From assembly GCA_964384215.1 (NCBI GenBank), contig CAYLLB010000005.1:1-64000 (forward strand): DNA of 64,000 nt, read 5' to 3'. The notes beneath the pieces were generated by a model, which was not told where the DNA came from, made no database searches, and was given only the letters and a program-made list of their open reading frames with translations. Made by a program: the position numbers and the translations under genes. Below are positions 52,287-61,571 of this stretch, piece after piece (the first letter of the stretch is position 1; each line of letters opens with the position of its first letter). The stretch comes from JAJFUV01 sp964384215 (lineage in GTDB: Bacteria; Acidobacteriota; Terriglobia; Bryobacterales; Bryobacteraceae).

Positions 52287-53041
52287 GCGTCCCTCCTGCG
52301 GCTGACGATCACCAGGAAGGCCAGTTTGCGGAAGATGGCCCGGGCGACGGCCGGCACAAGCGGCAAGTCGAGCAACCGCGCCAGCGGAGCGCGCCACGGG
52401 CGGTCCCGCAACCTGAAGCGGATGTAATCCGGCTCACAGAACTCATTATCGAAATACTTCCCGTACGTTTGAAAGATCTCCCGGCGCGCGCGGTAACGCG
52501 TGTATTTGTCGATCCAGGCGAGCTTGTCCACGGCCCAACGGCGCGTGGTCGGCGCCTGCTCTTTCCACGTGCCGGCGCCGAGCGAACGCAACAGCCAGGT
52601 GTAATAGAACCGCGCGCGCGAATCCCTGGCGAACCAGTGCGAGAACGGAATGCCGATGTGGCCTTCTCTCCAGACGTCCCTCGATGGGAAGATGCTGAGC
52701 GCGGTTCCGCCCGGCCGCAGCACCCGGTGAATCTCCGCGAGCGTCCGGTCGAGGTCCGCCACATGCTCCATCACCTGGTTGTTCACCACAAGGTCGAAGC
52801 TGGCATCCGCGAAGGGGATCGATCCTTCCGCGCTCTCGATGACATACGTGCCCAGCAGGCCCCGGGCCGCGGCCTCTTCGCGCGTATTCGAGCCGGCATA
52901 ATAGACGTCGCAGCCGCGCATGTCCAAACCGGCCGCCCGGGCGGCCGAGACGAGTTCGCCCGCTCCGCATCCGAAGTCGAGAATCGCCGCGCCGGGAAAG
53001 CGGCGGGCGAATTCGAGCACGAACCGGTTCGTCACGTCCAT
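52283..53041 (-). CDS. SAM-dependent methyltransferase
   Basis: A 252-aa class I methyltransferase: AILDFGCGAGELVSAA (motif I), VIESAEGSIPFADASFDLVV and HRVLRPGG. It probably methylates a sugar or lipid-linked intermediate in the polysaccharide pathway. Its start overlaps the upstream gene by 10 bases. Confidence 0.9.
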   Translation of the reverse strand: MDVTNRFVLEFARRFPGAAILDFGCGAGELVSAARAAGLDMRGCDVYYAGSNTREEAAARGLLGTYVIESAEGSIPFADASFDLVVNNQVMEHVADLDRTLAEIHRVLRPGGTALSIFPSRDVWREGHIGIPFSHWFARDSRARFYYTWLLRSLGAGTWKEQAPTTRRWAVDKLAWIDKYTRYRARREIFQTYGKYFDNEFCEPDYIRFRLRDRPWRAPLARLLDLPLVPAVARAIFRKLAFLVIVSRRRDA

Positions 53042-54183
53042 GGCGGCCCGTCCTGCGTTTGGCTTACGTGTTCGAGCAAATCGCGGTAGCAGCCTTCCCA
53101 GGCGTCCGTGACAGCCTGCAAATCATAGAGCGCGAGGGCCCGCGCGCGGGCTGCTTGCGACATGCTTTCGCGCCGGTTCGCGTCCAGGGATTGGACGCGC
53201 GCCATCGCGCCGGAAAGCGCTTCCACATCGCCGACGGGCACGACAAACCCCGTATCGCCCTCCGAGATGGCTTCGCTCGCGCCGCCGGCGTTGGTTGACA
53301 CGGCAACGAGGCCGCTCGCGGCGGCTTCGAGCAGCACCATTGGCAATCCTTCGACCAGCGAGCTGAGGACTAGTCCGTCGGCGGCGTTCATGAGCGCGGC
53401 AACATCGGACCGAGCACCGAGCCAACGAACGTTCAGATTCATCGCGGCGGCCATATCGTGCAACTCGGCGGCCTGCGGTCCAGTTCCGGCCACCACCAGC
53501 ACGCTACCGCTGCCGCTCAACGGGGCGAAGGCGCGGAGCATGGTTGGATAGTCTTTCTTCCACATCAGGCGCCCGGCGGCGAGCCACACAAAAGCATTGC
53601 CTACGCGCAGTTCGCCCCGGATGGCGGCGCGGCGTTCCCGGTCTGGACGGAACACGCGGCAATCGACGCCGTTAGGGATCACGCGGAGTTTCGCGCGTTG
53701 GGCGGCTTTGCACGCGATGTGCCGGGCGGCCACGGCCTCGCAGACGGCCACCACCCGGTCGGCAAGCCAGCCGCTTCCGCGATAGGCAAAATCGCGCGCA
53801 CGAGTGCCGGCCCGACGGCGTCCGCTTTCCGAGGCGCTGTGAAGCGTCGAAATGACGACCGGCACCGGAACGAACAGCCGCGCCACGCGCGCCAGGATAT
53901 TGGCGTGGAACAGGTGGCTGTGGAGAACTTGCGGGCGGAAACGCACCAGGAATCGGATCAGTCTCCACAGGCCCCGCGGGTCCGCCAACCCCGGACTCAT
54001 GCGAAGCGTGAATACTTCGACGCCCTCGCTACTCAGCTCAGCTATGTAAGCGCTGGGCACGGTGAGCGAAATCACCGCCGCTTTGTAACCGCGCCGCGCG
54101 AGTTCGACGGCCAGCGAAACCACCTGCGTCTCGGCGCCGCCGCTGTCAAGGCTGGTCGTAAGCAGCGCGATGCGCGGTTTCAC
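53032..54183 (-). CDS. Glycosyltransferase family 4 protein
   Basis: A 383-aa GT-B enzyme: RIALLTTSLDSGGAETQVV, VISTLHSASES, and the donor site SSLVEGLPMVLLEAAASG. GTG 54183 overlaps the upstream stop by 4 bases (GTGA), which decides the start over the ATG five codons upstream. Confidence 0.9.
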   Translation of the reverse strand: MKPRIALLTTSLDSGGAETQVVSLAVELARRGYKAAVISLTVPSAYIAELSSEGVEVFTLRMSPGLADPRGLWRLIRFLVRFRPQVLHSHLFHANILARVARLFVPVPVVISTLHSASESGRRRAGTRARDFAYRGSGWLADRVVAVCEAVAARHIACKAAQRAKLRVIPNGVDCRVFRPDRERRAAIRGELRVGNAFVWLAAGRLMWKKDYPTMLRAFAPLSGSGSVLVVAGTGPQAAELHDMAAAMNLNVRWLGARSDVAALMNAADGLVLSSLVEGLPMVLLEAAASGLVAVSTNAGGASEAISEGDTGFVVPVGDVEALSGAMARVQSLDANRRESMSQAARARALALYDLQAVTDAWEGCYRDLLEHVSQTQDGPPWT

Positions 54184-55289
54184 GCCGCACCCCCGCACGA
54201 CCGCTCGAACAGGCGCGCGTAAGACTCTATCATGGCCGCAGAGTCGAACCGCTGCGCGCGCTGCCTCGCCTGCTCGCTCATCTGGCGCAACCGCTCCGGA
54301 TTGTTCGCCAGTTCGACAATCGCCGTCGAGACGGCCTCCATGTCGCCAGGCGGCGCCAACACACCCGTAATGCCGTCCTCGACCAGTTCGGGCACTCCGC
54401 CCACCGCCGTCGCCACCACAGGCAGACGTGCCGCCATGGCTTCAATGACCGCCACCGGAACGCCCTCCCAGTCCGACGCCAGAGCGAAGATATCACACGC
54501 CGAGAGCAGCTCCGCCACATCCTCGCAGAGTCCCAAGAAGCGAACCCGGCCTGAGACGCCGAGGCTCGACGCCAGTTCGCGGCAATCGCCGAGCAGTGCT
54601 CCTTCGCCCGCCATGACCAGATAGCTAGACGGTAGCCGGGGAAGCGCCCGCGCAAACGCCTGGATCAACCCCCGCGGATTCTTTTGCACTTCGAACCGCG
54701 CCACCGAAACGATGAGCAGGTCCTCCTGGCGAAAACCGTGCGCCCGCCGCCAGGAATCCCGCGCCCCGGGCTGAAATCCGTTTTCGACGTCGGTCCCGTT
54801 GTAGATAACGGCAGCCGGATGACGGCCATACGTTTCCCGGATTGATCGCGCCACCTCATCCGAAATCGCGACGGGCACTGCGCCGGAGCGAAAGGCGACG
54901 CGGTGTACCATGCGCCCCGCCAGTTCCACCTCGCGCCCGGCAAGATTGTGCACGGTATGCACCACGCGACCGCACCGCACAAGCATCCACGCGGGCATCA
55001 CGTATCGCAGCACGTACGAATGTGTGTGGATGATGGACGGGCGCAGTTCGCGGATGACGCGAGCCAGGCGCGGCCACATCCGCGGATCGAACCCGCGCCG
55101 CTTGCCGAGATGAAAGACCGGCACGCCACGTGCTTCCAACTCCGGTTCGAAGCCTCCGGGGAAGGCGTCGTAGAGCGACACCACGGCGGGCTTGAAACGG
55201 GCACGGTCCAGGCCGCAGGCAAGCGACACGGCCACGCGCTCGGCGCCCGCGCGCCGCAGGCTGGCCAGCACCTCCAGCACGCCGATCAT
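54180..55289 (-). CDS. Glycosyltransferase family 4 protein
   Basis: A 369-aa GT-B enzyme: GVLEVLASLRRAGAERVAVSLA, HTHSYVLRYVMPAW, VAISDEVARSI and the donor site SDWEGVPVAVIEAMAARLPVV. ATG 55289 overlaps the ligase/polymerase stop by 4 bases (ATGA). Confidence 0.9.
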   Translation of the reverse strand: MIGVLEVLASLRRAGAERVAVSLACGLDRARFKPAVVSLYDAFPGGFEPELEARGVPVFHLGKRRGFDPRMWPRLARVIRELRPSIIHTHSYVLRYVMPAWMLVRCGRVVHTVHNLAGREVELAGRMVHRVAFRSGAVPVAISDEVARSIRETYGRHPAAVIYNGTDVENGFQPGARDSWRRAHGFRQEDLLIVSVARFEVQKNPRGLIQAFARALPRLPSSYLVMAGEGALLGDCRELASSLGVSGRVRFLGLCEDVAELLSACDIFALASDWEGVPVAVIEAMAARLPVVATAVGGVPELVEDGITGVLAPPGDMEAVSTAIVELANNPERLRQMSEQARQRAQRFDSAAMIESYARLFERSCGGAA

Positions 55290-56488
55290 GCCCGCTCCTT
55301 TTCCGGCCGGTCGAAGGCCGTCGCCCAAGCCGCAAGGGACAGCCCAATCAGCAGCCACGTCGGCTTACGATGCTCCCAGGTGAGCGTGGACACGCCGATC
55401 GCCCAGACGAGCAAAGTTGTGAACCAGAGAGCGCGCTCAGGGGCTCGCAGCATCCAGATGGAGACCGCCAGGACCGCAAGCAGCAGCCCGAAGCAAGTTG
55501 CACCCGCGAGCCCGGTCTCTACGGCCACAGAGAGGAACGCGTTGTGCGCTGTGTACTGGTGTCCCGGAACGGACGGGCGTCCCAGCCACGGGTAGACCGC
55601 GTCGGGATAAGCACCCGCGCCGATTCCCTTCAACGGGTGACGTTTGAAGACCTTCAGCCCGGCTTTCCAGATCTGGGTGCGGTTGTGCAACGTCGTGCCC
55701 CGCGTGAATGCGGTGTGGAGCGTGGCCAAGCGCTCGCGGGAAGCGGAAGGCGCCAGCCACAATGCGCCCAAAACCAGGGCCGTCAGCATCGCCAAACTGA
55801 AGACACGCTGCGCGGGCGCCGCCCCCCGCCATGTGAGAACAGCGTACAGGAAACTCACCGCCGTGGCCACCAGCGCCATGCGCGAAGCCGTCAGCAGCAC
55901 CGCGGCGACCGTGAGCAAGCCGGAGAGCCAGACCGGCCACCTCCACGCGCGGCCGCAGCGCGGAGCCAGGTAGAGCGCCATGGGAACCGCGAGCGCGAGG
56001 GTGAGCCCCAGGTCGTTCGGATCGAAGCCGGCGGTCGCATAACGCCGGTAATAGGTCTGTTGATTACGCGCGTAGCGGAGGATCGTGAGAACCGAAGAAA
56101 GCGCGGCACCGTACACATAACAGCGCATCAGCCACCACTGCCTCGTCCGGGAGCGGCAGAATTCCCAAATCAGCCACAGCATGATGAATAACTGCACGAG
56201 CGTGGCAAAGCGCGCGGCCGTCGACGGCGGAGCCACGCTCCAGAAGTACGTCGCGCCGCTCCAGGCGACGAAGCAGGAGGCCAAAATCAGCCCCGCGTTG
56301 GGGCGTCGCATCGAACGTCGCGCCGCAACGGCGGCCAGGCCCGACGCAAGGCAGAGCCCGCCGATCACGCGGGTGAACGTGCCGAATCCGACCAAGATGA
56401 CGGCCTTCTCGAGCGGCAGCGAGAACACCATCGCGCACAACAACACCCACGTCAGGCGCTCGATCAGGAGAATGGCACGTGCTTTCAT
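55286..56488 (-). CDS. O-antigen ligase/polymerase-type membrane protein (Wzy/WaaL superfamily)
   Basis: A 400-aa protein with about 10-12 TM helices and a Wzy_C periplasmic loop, KRHPLKGIGAGAYPDAVYPWLG, then GHQYTAHNAFLSVAVETGLAG with the conserved His. It polymerises or ligates lipid-linked repeat units. ATG 56488 overlaps the flippase stop by 4 bases. Confidence 0.88.
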   Translation of the reverse strand: MKARAILLIERLTWVLLCAMVFSLPLEKAVILVGFGTFTRVIGGLCLASGLAAVAARRSMRRPNAGLILASCFVAWSGATYFWSVAPPSTAARFATLVQLFIMLWLIWEFCRSRTRQWWLMRCYVYGAALSSVLTILRYARNQQTYYRRYATAGFDPNDLGLTLALAVPMALYLAPRCGRAWRWPVWLSGLLTVAAVLLTASRMALVATAVSFLYAVLTWRGAAPAQRVFSLAMLTALVLGALWLAPSASRERLATLHTAFTRGTTLHNRTQIWKAGLKVFKRHPLKGIGAGAYPDAVYPWLGRPSVPGHQYTAHNAFLSVAVETGLAGATCFGLLLAVLAVSIWMLRAPERALWFTTLLVWAIGVSTLTWEHRKPTWLLIGLSLAAWATAFDRPEKERA

Positions 56489-57705
56489 TCCGCAGCCCCC
56501 ATCCGCACGAGCGCGCGTCTCAAGATGACCGTTTCCCCCGCGAGTTGCACCAGCCAGGCTCCGGCCAGCGCCATCGCCGCGCCATTCAAACCGAACCTCG
56601 GCACCAGGAACCAGCTCCCCACAGCCGAACTTGCCCCCACCAGGATTAGCAGCGGGGCCTGCGCCGCGTAGACGCGCGCGGAGGTGATCACGTAGCCCAG
56701 CAGGACTGCGGCGTAGCTCAGCACGCCGGCGCACATGATCCACACCAACAACCCGTCATAGGCGGCGTACTCGGGGCGATAGACCAGCCGCAGCACCAGT
56801 TTCCCCACGGCGAGCGCCATCAGCACTCCGCTCACGCCCAGCGCACCCGCGACCGCCATCAGTTGCCAGGCGAGCCGGCGGAACCGCCGGACCTCGTTCG
56901 CGGAGTAGTAGCGCGCCAGGCGCGGCATGGCGGACTGTCCCAGAGCGTTCGCGGCCGTTGACCCCACAGTCAGGAACGATGCCACTGCCGCGAATACGCC
57001 GAGTTGGGCCGCCCCGAACCGCGCTTCAATCGCGTACCTCGGAAGGTTGACGGTCAGCGAAGAAAGCATCAGCACCAGTCCCAGTGGCAGAGCCTGGCGC
57101 AAGATCCTGTACTCTCCGTCCCAGTCCTTCCCTGGCGGTTCTCGCCGTGCCAGGGAGACGGGGTGGTCATAAAGAACAAGCACTATCAGCCGTCCGGCCG
57201 CAAGCGCCGCCAGGGCTGCCACAAGGCTGTGCGTGAGCCACAATGTCGCGCCGAGCGCAGCCGCCGACAATACCCCGCGCGCAGCCATGGAGCGGGCGAT
57301 CTGGTCCATTCGCTCCCGCCGCTGCATCAAGCCGTAGTAGATATCGCTGATCTGGTCGGCGCCAAGCGCCACGCTCAACAACCCGATGGCCGCTGGAACG
57401 GGCCGGGCGTATCCGAAGATCACAGCCGCCGCGGCGGCGGCTCCCAGTCCCAGGAGCGTGGTTGCGAGCCGCACAGCGAAGTAGTTTCCAAACGGGTGGC
57501 GCCGCTCGACGTCGCCCACCAGCACCGAACGCAAGTTCAGGTGCGAGAACATGGCGATGGGCGTGACGACGGCCAGGGCCAGTGCGTACTGGCCCAGCAT
57601 GACGCTATCTCCCAGCTTAGCCAGCAGGCTCAGGATCAGCCACTGGCTGGCCGCGAACGCCACGTTGCCGGCGAGCGTGGCGGCGAAGTTGGCGCGCAGG
57701 GACAA
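56485..57705 (-). CDS. Polysaccharide flippase (Wzx/MOP superfamily)
   Basis: A 406-aa protein with about 12 hydrophobic helices and the family opening LRANFAATLAGNVAFAASQWLIL. TTG 57705 is the only start that fits the family N-terminus; upstream in frame there is no ATG or GTG before a stop. It is the first gene of the operon. A TAGAAT -10 (reverse of 57765-57770) lies in the 139-bp gap upstream, without a convincing -35. Confidence 0.85.
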   Translation of the reverse strand: MSLRANFAATLAGNVAFAASQWLILSLLAKLGDSVMLGQYALALAVVTPIAMFSHLNLRSVLVGDVERRHPFGNYFAVRLATTLLGLGAAAAAAVIFGYARPVPAAIGLLSVALGADQISDIYYGLMQRRERMDQIARSMAARGVLSAAALGATLWLTHSLVAALAALAAGRLIVLVLYDHPVSLARREPPGKDWDGEYRILRQALPLGLVLMLSSLTVNLPRYAIEARFGAAQLGVFAAVASFLTVGSTAANALGQSAMPRLARYYSANEVRRFRRLAWQLMAVAGALGVSGVLMALAVGKLVLRLVYRPEYAAYDGLLVWIMCAGVLSYAAVLLGYVITSARVYAAQAPLLILVGASSAVGSWFLVPRFGLNGAAMALAGAWLVQLAGETVILRRALVRMGAAE

Positions 57706-57844
57706 GCCGGCCGCCCCGAGCGTGGGCGTTTCGTTCGCGATCCGAGGTTCCTCTCTTTTTAGACTATTCTAATGCCGACGCCGCGCCGCGCTCCAGCACC
57801 CCGGGCGGATCGGGCGCGAAATTGAAGATAAGGGGCCTCCGCTC

Positions 57845-59143
57845 TTGAGTTCCGAATCGGTGCGGATCTACGATGGATCATGGCTGCGGCACGGCCGGCA
57901 GCGTTCTCCTATGCAGCAAGACGCAATCAGCGGTGAAACGGCAGCCACTCCAGTCCCGAAGTATTATCTCTGGAAAGCCGAAGGCAAGCCCATCGCGATC
58001 CGGCTCTCCTACGATGTGATAGATCGCCTGCAGGTGGAAGTGATGCAGGGCTTCGGTGCCGTGCCCAAACGGGGCGCCGAGGTCGGAGGGCTGCTCTTGG
58101 GCAGTTCGACCGGGGAAGGGGACATCGAGGCCACGATCGACGATTACGCCCTCGTACCTTGTGAGCATCGTCACGGACCATCCTTCCTACTCTCGGATGC
58201 CGACCGCGAGCAGTTCGCCGCCGCTGTCGCGAAGTGGCAGCGCGGGCACAGACCGGACCGCTACGCGATCGGCTACTTTCGCAGCAACACGCGCCTCGAA
58301 TTCAGCCTGAGCGATGAAGATCTGGCGCTTTGGAATGAGTTCCTGCCGGATTCTTCGACCATTGCGCTCCTCGTGAAGCCATTCGCCACCAAGGCGTGCC
58401 AGGGGAGATTCTTCTTCAGGGAACAGGGTCAGGTTCACGCCGAGTCGCCGTACGAGGTTTTCCCTTTCCGTCGCCAGGATCTAGGAGGCGGCGCACCGCC
58501 CAGGAGCGCCCCAGCGCCCGCGGCAGCCACTGGCCATTCTCAGACTGCCCCATCCGGGGAGACCCCCCCACCACGCGAGCGGGTCTTCCAGGCAACCGAC
58601 TCCGGAGGAGGGCCGCCGCGCCCGGTACCCATCCGAACACTTGGCCGTTTCGCGGTCGCCTCGCCCGGCCCTTCAGCCGTCGAAGAGCGCGCGGCGCAGA
58701 AGGCCGCGGTGCCCCAACCGGCCGTCTCCCCGCCCCTGCCTCCCTCACCGCGCCGCACCCGTCGCCGCGTGCCGCTCCCGCTGGCGTTCATCTTTCTTTT
58801 GCTGGGCGTTCTGCTGGGATTCCAGGCCGCGCTTCAAATGAGGCCTGCGCCGCAACCGGCTTCTGTCGAAGAGGCTGTCCGTCTGGGCCTTTCCATCAAG
58901 CAGCGCGGCGATAACATCCAGTTGACCTGGAACCGGGGCTCGCCGTTGATCCTGACCGCGCAGCGAGCCAGGTTGACCATCTCTGACGGAGACGCGCAAC
59001 AGTCGACCGACCTGGATTCCATTACCTTGCGCAGCGGCAACGTCATTTACAGGCACATAACCCGCGCAGTGCGTTTCCGGCTGGAGGTGTTCATGCCGAG
59101 CGGCAACTCGGTCGTGGAAACCACCGAATGGATCGCGCCTTAG
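57845..59143 (+). CDS. Membrane protein with JAMM/MPN-like N-terminal domain lacking the metal histidines
   Basis: A 432-aa protein. Residues about 50-200 follow the JAMM/MPN pattern: RGAEVGGLLLG with Glu79, IDDYALVPCEH, then AIGYFRSNTRLEFSLSDEDL. The H-x-H-x7-S-x2-D metal site maps with exact spacing to R146-x-N148-x7-S156-x2-D159, so both histidines are lost. A Pro-rich linker (about 210-310), a TM helix (about 315-335, LPLAFIFLLLGVLLGFQAAL) and a C-terminal beta domain (about 350-432) follow. TTG 57845 is used; ATG 57911 is an alternative start. Function unknown. Confidence 0.7.
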   Translation: MSSESVRIYDGSWLRHGRQRSPMQQDAISGETAATPVPKYYLWKAEGKPIAIRLSYDVIDRLQVEVMQGFGAVPKRGAEVGGLLLGSSTGEGDIEATIDDYALVPCEHRHGPSFLLSDADREQFAAAVAKWQRGHRPDRYAIGYFRSNTRLEFSLSDEDLALWNEFLPDSSTIALLVKPFATKACQGRFFFREQGQVHAESPYEVFPFRRQDLGGGAPPRSAPAPAAATGHSQTAPSGETPPPRERVFQATDSGGGPPRPVPIRTLGRFAVASPGPSAVEERAAQKAAVPQPAVSPPLPPSPRRTRRRVPLPLAFIFLLLGVLLGFQAALQMRPAPQPASVEEAVRLGLSIKQRGDNIQLTWNRGSPLILTAQRARLTISDGDAQQSTDLDSITLRSGNVIYRHITRAVRFRLEVFMPSGNSVVETTEWIAP

Positions 59144-59153
59144 GCCGGCAGCC

Positions 59154-60203
59154 TTACGGGTGCGGGAACTCGGCGGCGCGAGGAACCAGATCGAACAGCA
59201 CTTCAGGTGGAAGATCCGTGCGCCAGTGGCCGGCCCACCGCGCGTAGCCTGCGACCGCGATAAAGACCAGCGCTATGCACGCCGCCATGGCCCATGCTGG
59301 CAAAACGCGCCGCCGCCCCGCCGTCATCTCAAGCGCACCCGCCGCCGGACAGGACGCCACACACTCATAGCAGCCGGTACACTCGGGCGAGCGGACCGTG
59401 AAAAGCACATCCACCGGGAGCAGCGATGGGCAGGCTTTGGCGCACTTCGTGCAGTCGATGCAGACAGTCGCGCTACGCCGTACGCGCACGGGGCTCCATC
59501 GCGCCGCCAGTCCCAGCAAAGCACCGTAAGGGCACAAGTAGCGGCACCAGAAATTCTGGTAGAAGACGGAGCCAATCGCCAGCGCGCCGACGATCACTGC
59601 GGTCGCGGTGCCCATGTGCCGGAAGAAATTGAGCATCTTCACGTCGCTGATCAAGCCATAGGGGCCTTCCAGGAACGCCCGGATCGCCTCAGCCGTCATG
59701 CTCCCCACCGCGTAAAGAAACAGCGCGAGCAGCATATACTTCAAACTGCGTAGGGCGATGTCAAACCATTTGGGCAGGCGAAAATTGCGTCCGAATATGC
59801 TCCGCCCGGCGCGCCACAACCACTCCGAAACCGTGCCCACGGGACACAGCCAGGAGCAGAACGATTTCCGCAGTAGGAACGCGATGCCCAGGAAGGCAAC
59901 AAGCAGGAACATCCCGGCCGGATGGATGCGCGGGACATCCCCCGTTACAATCCAATACTTCAGATTCATGAGCGAGGCGATCGGCAGCCAGCCTTCCACA
60001 CCCGGCGGACGTGTGACGTAGACAGTAGCGCCGCCTGTTTCGTAATATCGCACCCAGAAGTAGAATTCTATGCCGATCCAAATGTTCAGGGCGAGAAACG
60101 CCCACTGCACGGCACGGCGGAGAGGCTGGGCGTAGTCTCTCCTGCGGCGGCGTGCGATGCGCTTTCGGGCTCGTGCGGCGGTCTGTGTTTCCACGCGGGC
60201 CAT
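59154..60203 (-). CDS. Polyferredoxin-type 4Fe-4S membrane protein (NapH/NosR-like)
   Basis: A 349-aa protein with about 5-6 TM helices (WAFLALNIWIGIEFYFWV, FLLVAFLGIAFLL and others), two CxxxCP motifs at the membrane (FCSWLCPVG, FWCRYLCPYG) and two ferredoxin motifs (CIDCTKCAKACP, CTGCYECVASCP) near the C-terminus. Such proteins pass electrons across the membrane to periplasmic or cytoplasmic oxidoreductases (NapH, NosR, CcoG relatives). The partner is not encoded in this window. Confidence 0.9.
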   Translation of the reverse strand: MARVETQTAARARKRIARRRRRDYAQPLRRAVQWAFLALNIWIGIEFYFWVRYYETGGATVYVTRPPGVEGWLPIASLMNLKYWIVTGDVPRIHPAGMFLLVAFLGIAFLLRKSFCSWLCPVGTVSEWLWRAGRSIFGRNFRLPKWFDIALRSLKYMLLALFLYAVGSMTAEAIRAFLEGPYGLISDVKMLNFFRHMGTATAVIVGALAIGSVFYQNFWCRYLCPYGALLGLAARWSPVRVRRSATVCIDCTKCAKACPSLLPVDVLFTVRSPECTGCYECVASCPAAGALEMTAGRRRVLPAWAMAACIALVFIAVAGYARWAGHWRTDLPPEVLFDLVPRAAEFPHP

Positions 60204-60259
60204 CCCACTCTCAGGCTAAGGCAGATCCAGCGGCACCGCTGTGACCACGGTCACGCAGG

Positions 60260-60478
60260 ATGAGTTCATGCATGAGCCTCGCCCAACAGGCCAAAGTCGA
60301 ACGGCGCAGCTTGGCGCGCCAAGCTGTGGTGCTCCTGGAAAGGGCCCTCGATCAGTCGCCGGAGCATCGCAGCCGCCGGCGCACCCTGCTGGATCGGATC
60401 TCCGCGGCGGCGTTCCAGCCACGCATACCCGAACATCTGTCCCCTGAACGACTCATACGAAAGGATCGTGAGCGTTGA
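60260..60478 (+). CDS. Putative VapB-like antitoxin, apparently frameshifted at its N-terminus
   Basis: The 72-aa frame has a ribbon-helix-helix-like helix pair (SLAQQAKVERRSLARQAVVLLERAL) and a basic C-terminus ending RKDRER. In this frame the first strand is missing (MSSCM precedes). One frame over, GTG 60241 reads VTTVTQDEFMH, the expected beta-strand, and joins SLAQQ if one G at about 60274 is removed. The stop overlaps the toxin TTG by 4 bases. The antitoxin may be intact with a non-standard start, or damaged. Confidence 0.55.
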   Translation: MSSCMSLAQQAKVERRSLARQAVVLLERALDQSPEHRSRRRTLLDRISAAAFQPRIPEHLSPERLIRKDRER

Positions 60479-60879
60479 TCGCCGTCATCGATGCCAGCGC
60501 TGCGCTGGGTCTCATTTTGACTCCCGCAAACTATCGCTTGCTGAAGGCAGCGCTTAGGGACGCGGATGTGGTGCTCGCGCCCGAGTTATACATTGTGGGA
60601 ACCGTCAATGCGGCCTGGAGGTACAGGCGCGCCGCAATCCTTTCCCATTCCGAAGCTTCACGATTGCTGGCAGACTGTCTGGAACTGCCTGACGAATACA
60701 CGGATCTGGCTGAATCCGCGATGGATTCCTTTGAACTGGCTTGCCAGCACAATCTGTCGGCATATGACATGACGTACTTGGCGCTAGCCCGGAAGCGTGG
60801 GGCATCACTGCTCACTACTGATCGCAAGTTGGCGCGCCTGGCAGAGTCTGTGGGAGTGCCGGTTCCACCGTTATCGTAA
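60475..60879 (+). CDS. vapC: PIN-domain protein (VapC-type toxin)
   Basis: A 134-aa PIN nuclease-fold protein: VIDASAAL with Asp6, SAYDMTYLALA with Asp98, and LLTTDRKLARLAE with Asp116. The usual Glu (PxxxxxEVxNAL) is replaced by Gly42 (IVGTVNAAW; GGA, one base from GAA), so one of the four metal-binding acids is lost. The TTG start overlaps the antitoxin stop. VapC cleaves tRNA or rRNA in the typical case; activity here is doubtful. Confidence 0.8.
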   Translation: MIAVIDASAALGLILTPANYRLLKAALRDADVVLAPELYIVGTVNAAWRYRRAAILSHSEASRLLADCLELPDEYTDLAESAMDSFELACQHNLSAYDMTYLALARKRGASLLTTDRKLARLAESVGVPVPPLS

Positions 60880-60890
60880 GTCCGAACCGC

Positions 60891-61571
60891 TCAGAACTCG
60901 GTTTCGGCTTCGCGCTCCAGCCCGTGGCGGTCCAGGAGCGCCACGTTGCGGCGGTCGATCCGGATGAGCTTTTCGGCTTGGAACCGGCTCAGATTTCGCG
61001 ACACCACTTCGCGTGCGGTGCCCAGCCGGAGCGCCAGTTCCTGGTGCGTGACCGGAAGGCTGAACTCGTTTGCTCCGGCTTGCTGGCCGAACTCCACCAG
61101 CGTCCGCGCCAGCCGCTGCCTCACGCTGCCGAACGTGACGCTTTCAATCACCGCGACCAGGCTGCGCAACCGCCGGCCCACCACGGCCAGGGTCTTCAGC
61201 GCCACGTCGGGATTCTGCCGGGAAACCTGCTGGAAGTCCCGCGCGCTGATCATATAAGCCACCACCTCGTCTACCGCCGACACGGAGGCCGGCAACGGGC
61301 CCCCATCGAAGAGAGGCACCTCGGCCACGCTGGACGGCGCGGTTTCGATGGTCAGCATGACTTCCCGGCCGCTGGGAGAGACTTTGAATACTTTGACGCT
61401 TCCCTGCCCCAGGATGATCAAGCCGCGCGAAGGCTCTCCTTCGTGAGCCAGGATCGCGCCGGGCGAGTAGCGCTTTTCGACGGCGCGCTCGGCCAGCGCC
61501 TGGGCTTCCGGCGTCGAGAGGTTGCCAAACAGCGGGGTGCTCAGGATGATTTCTAGCTTTGAGGCTGGCAC
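60891..61571 (-). CDS. Crp/Fnr-family transcriptional regulator
   Basis: A 226-aa regulator with a cyclic-nucleotide-type beta-roll (about 15-120, GAILAHEGEPSRGLIILGQGSVKVF) and a winged HTH (about 150-215, THQELALRLGTAREVVSRNLSRFQAEKLI). It has no N-terminal Cys cluster, so it is not an oxygen-sensing Fnr; the cNMP site is incomplete. Its start overlaps the anti-sigma gene by 19 bases. Confidence 0.9.
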   Translation of the reverse strand: MPASKLEIILSTPLFGNLSTPEAQALAERAVEKRYSPGAILAHEGEPSRGLIILGQGSVKVFKVSPSGREVMLTIETAPSSVAEVPLFDGGPLPASVSAVDEVVAYMISARDFQQVSRQNPDVALKTLAVVGRRLRSLVAVIESVTFGSVRQRLARTLVEFGQQAGANEFSLPVTHQELALRLGTAREVVSRNLSRFQAEKLIRIDRRNVALLDRHGLEREAETEF

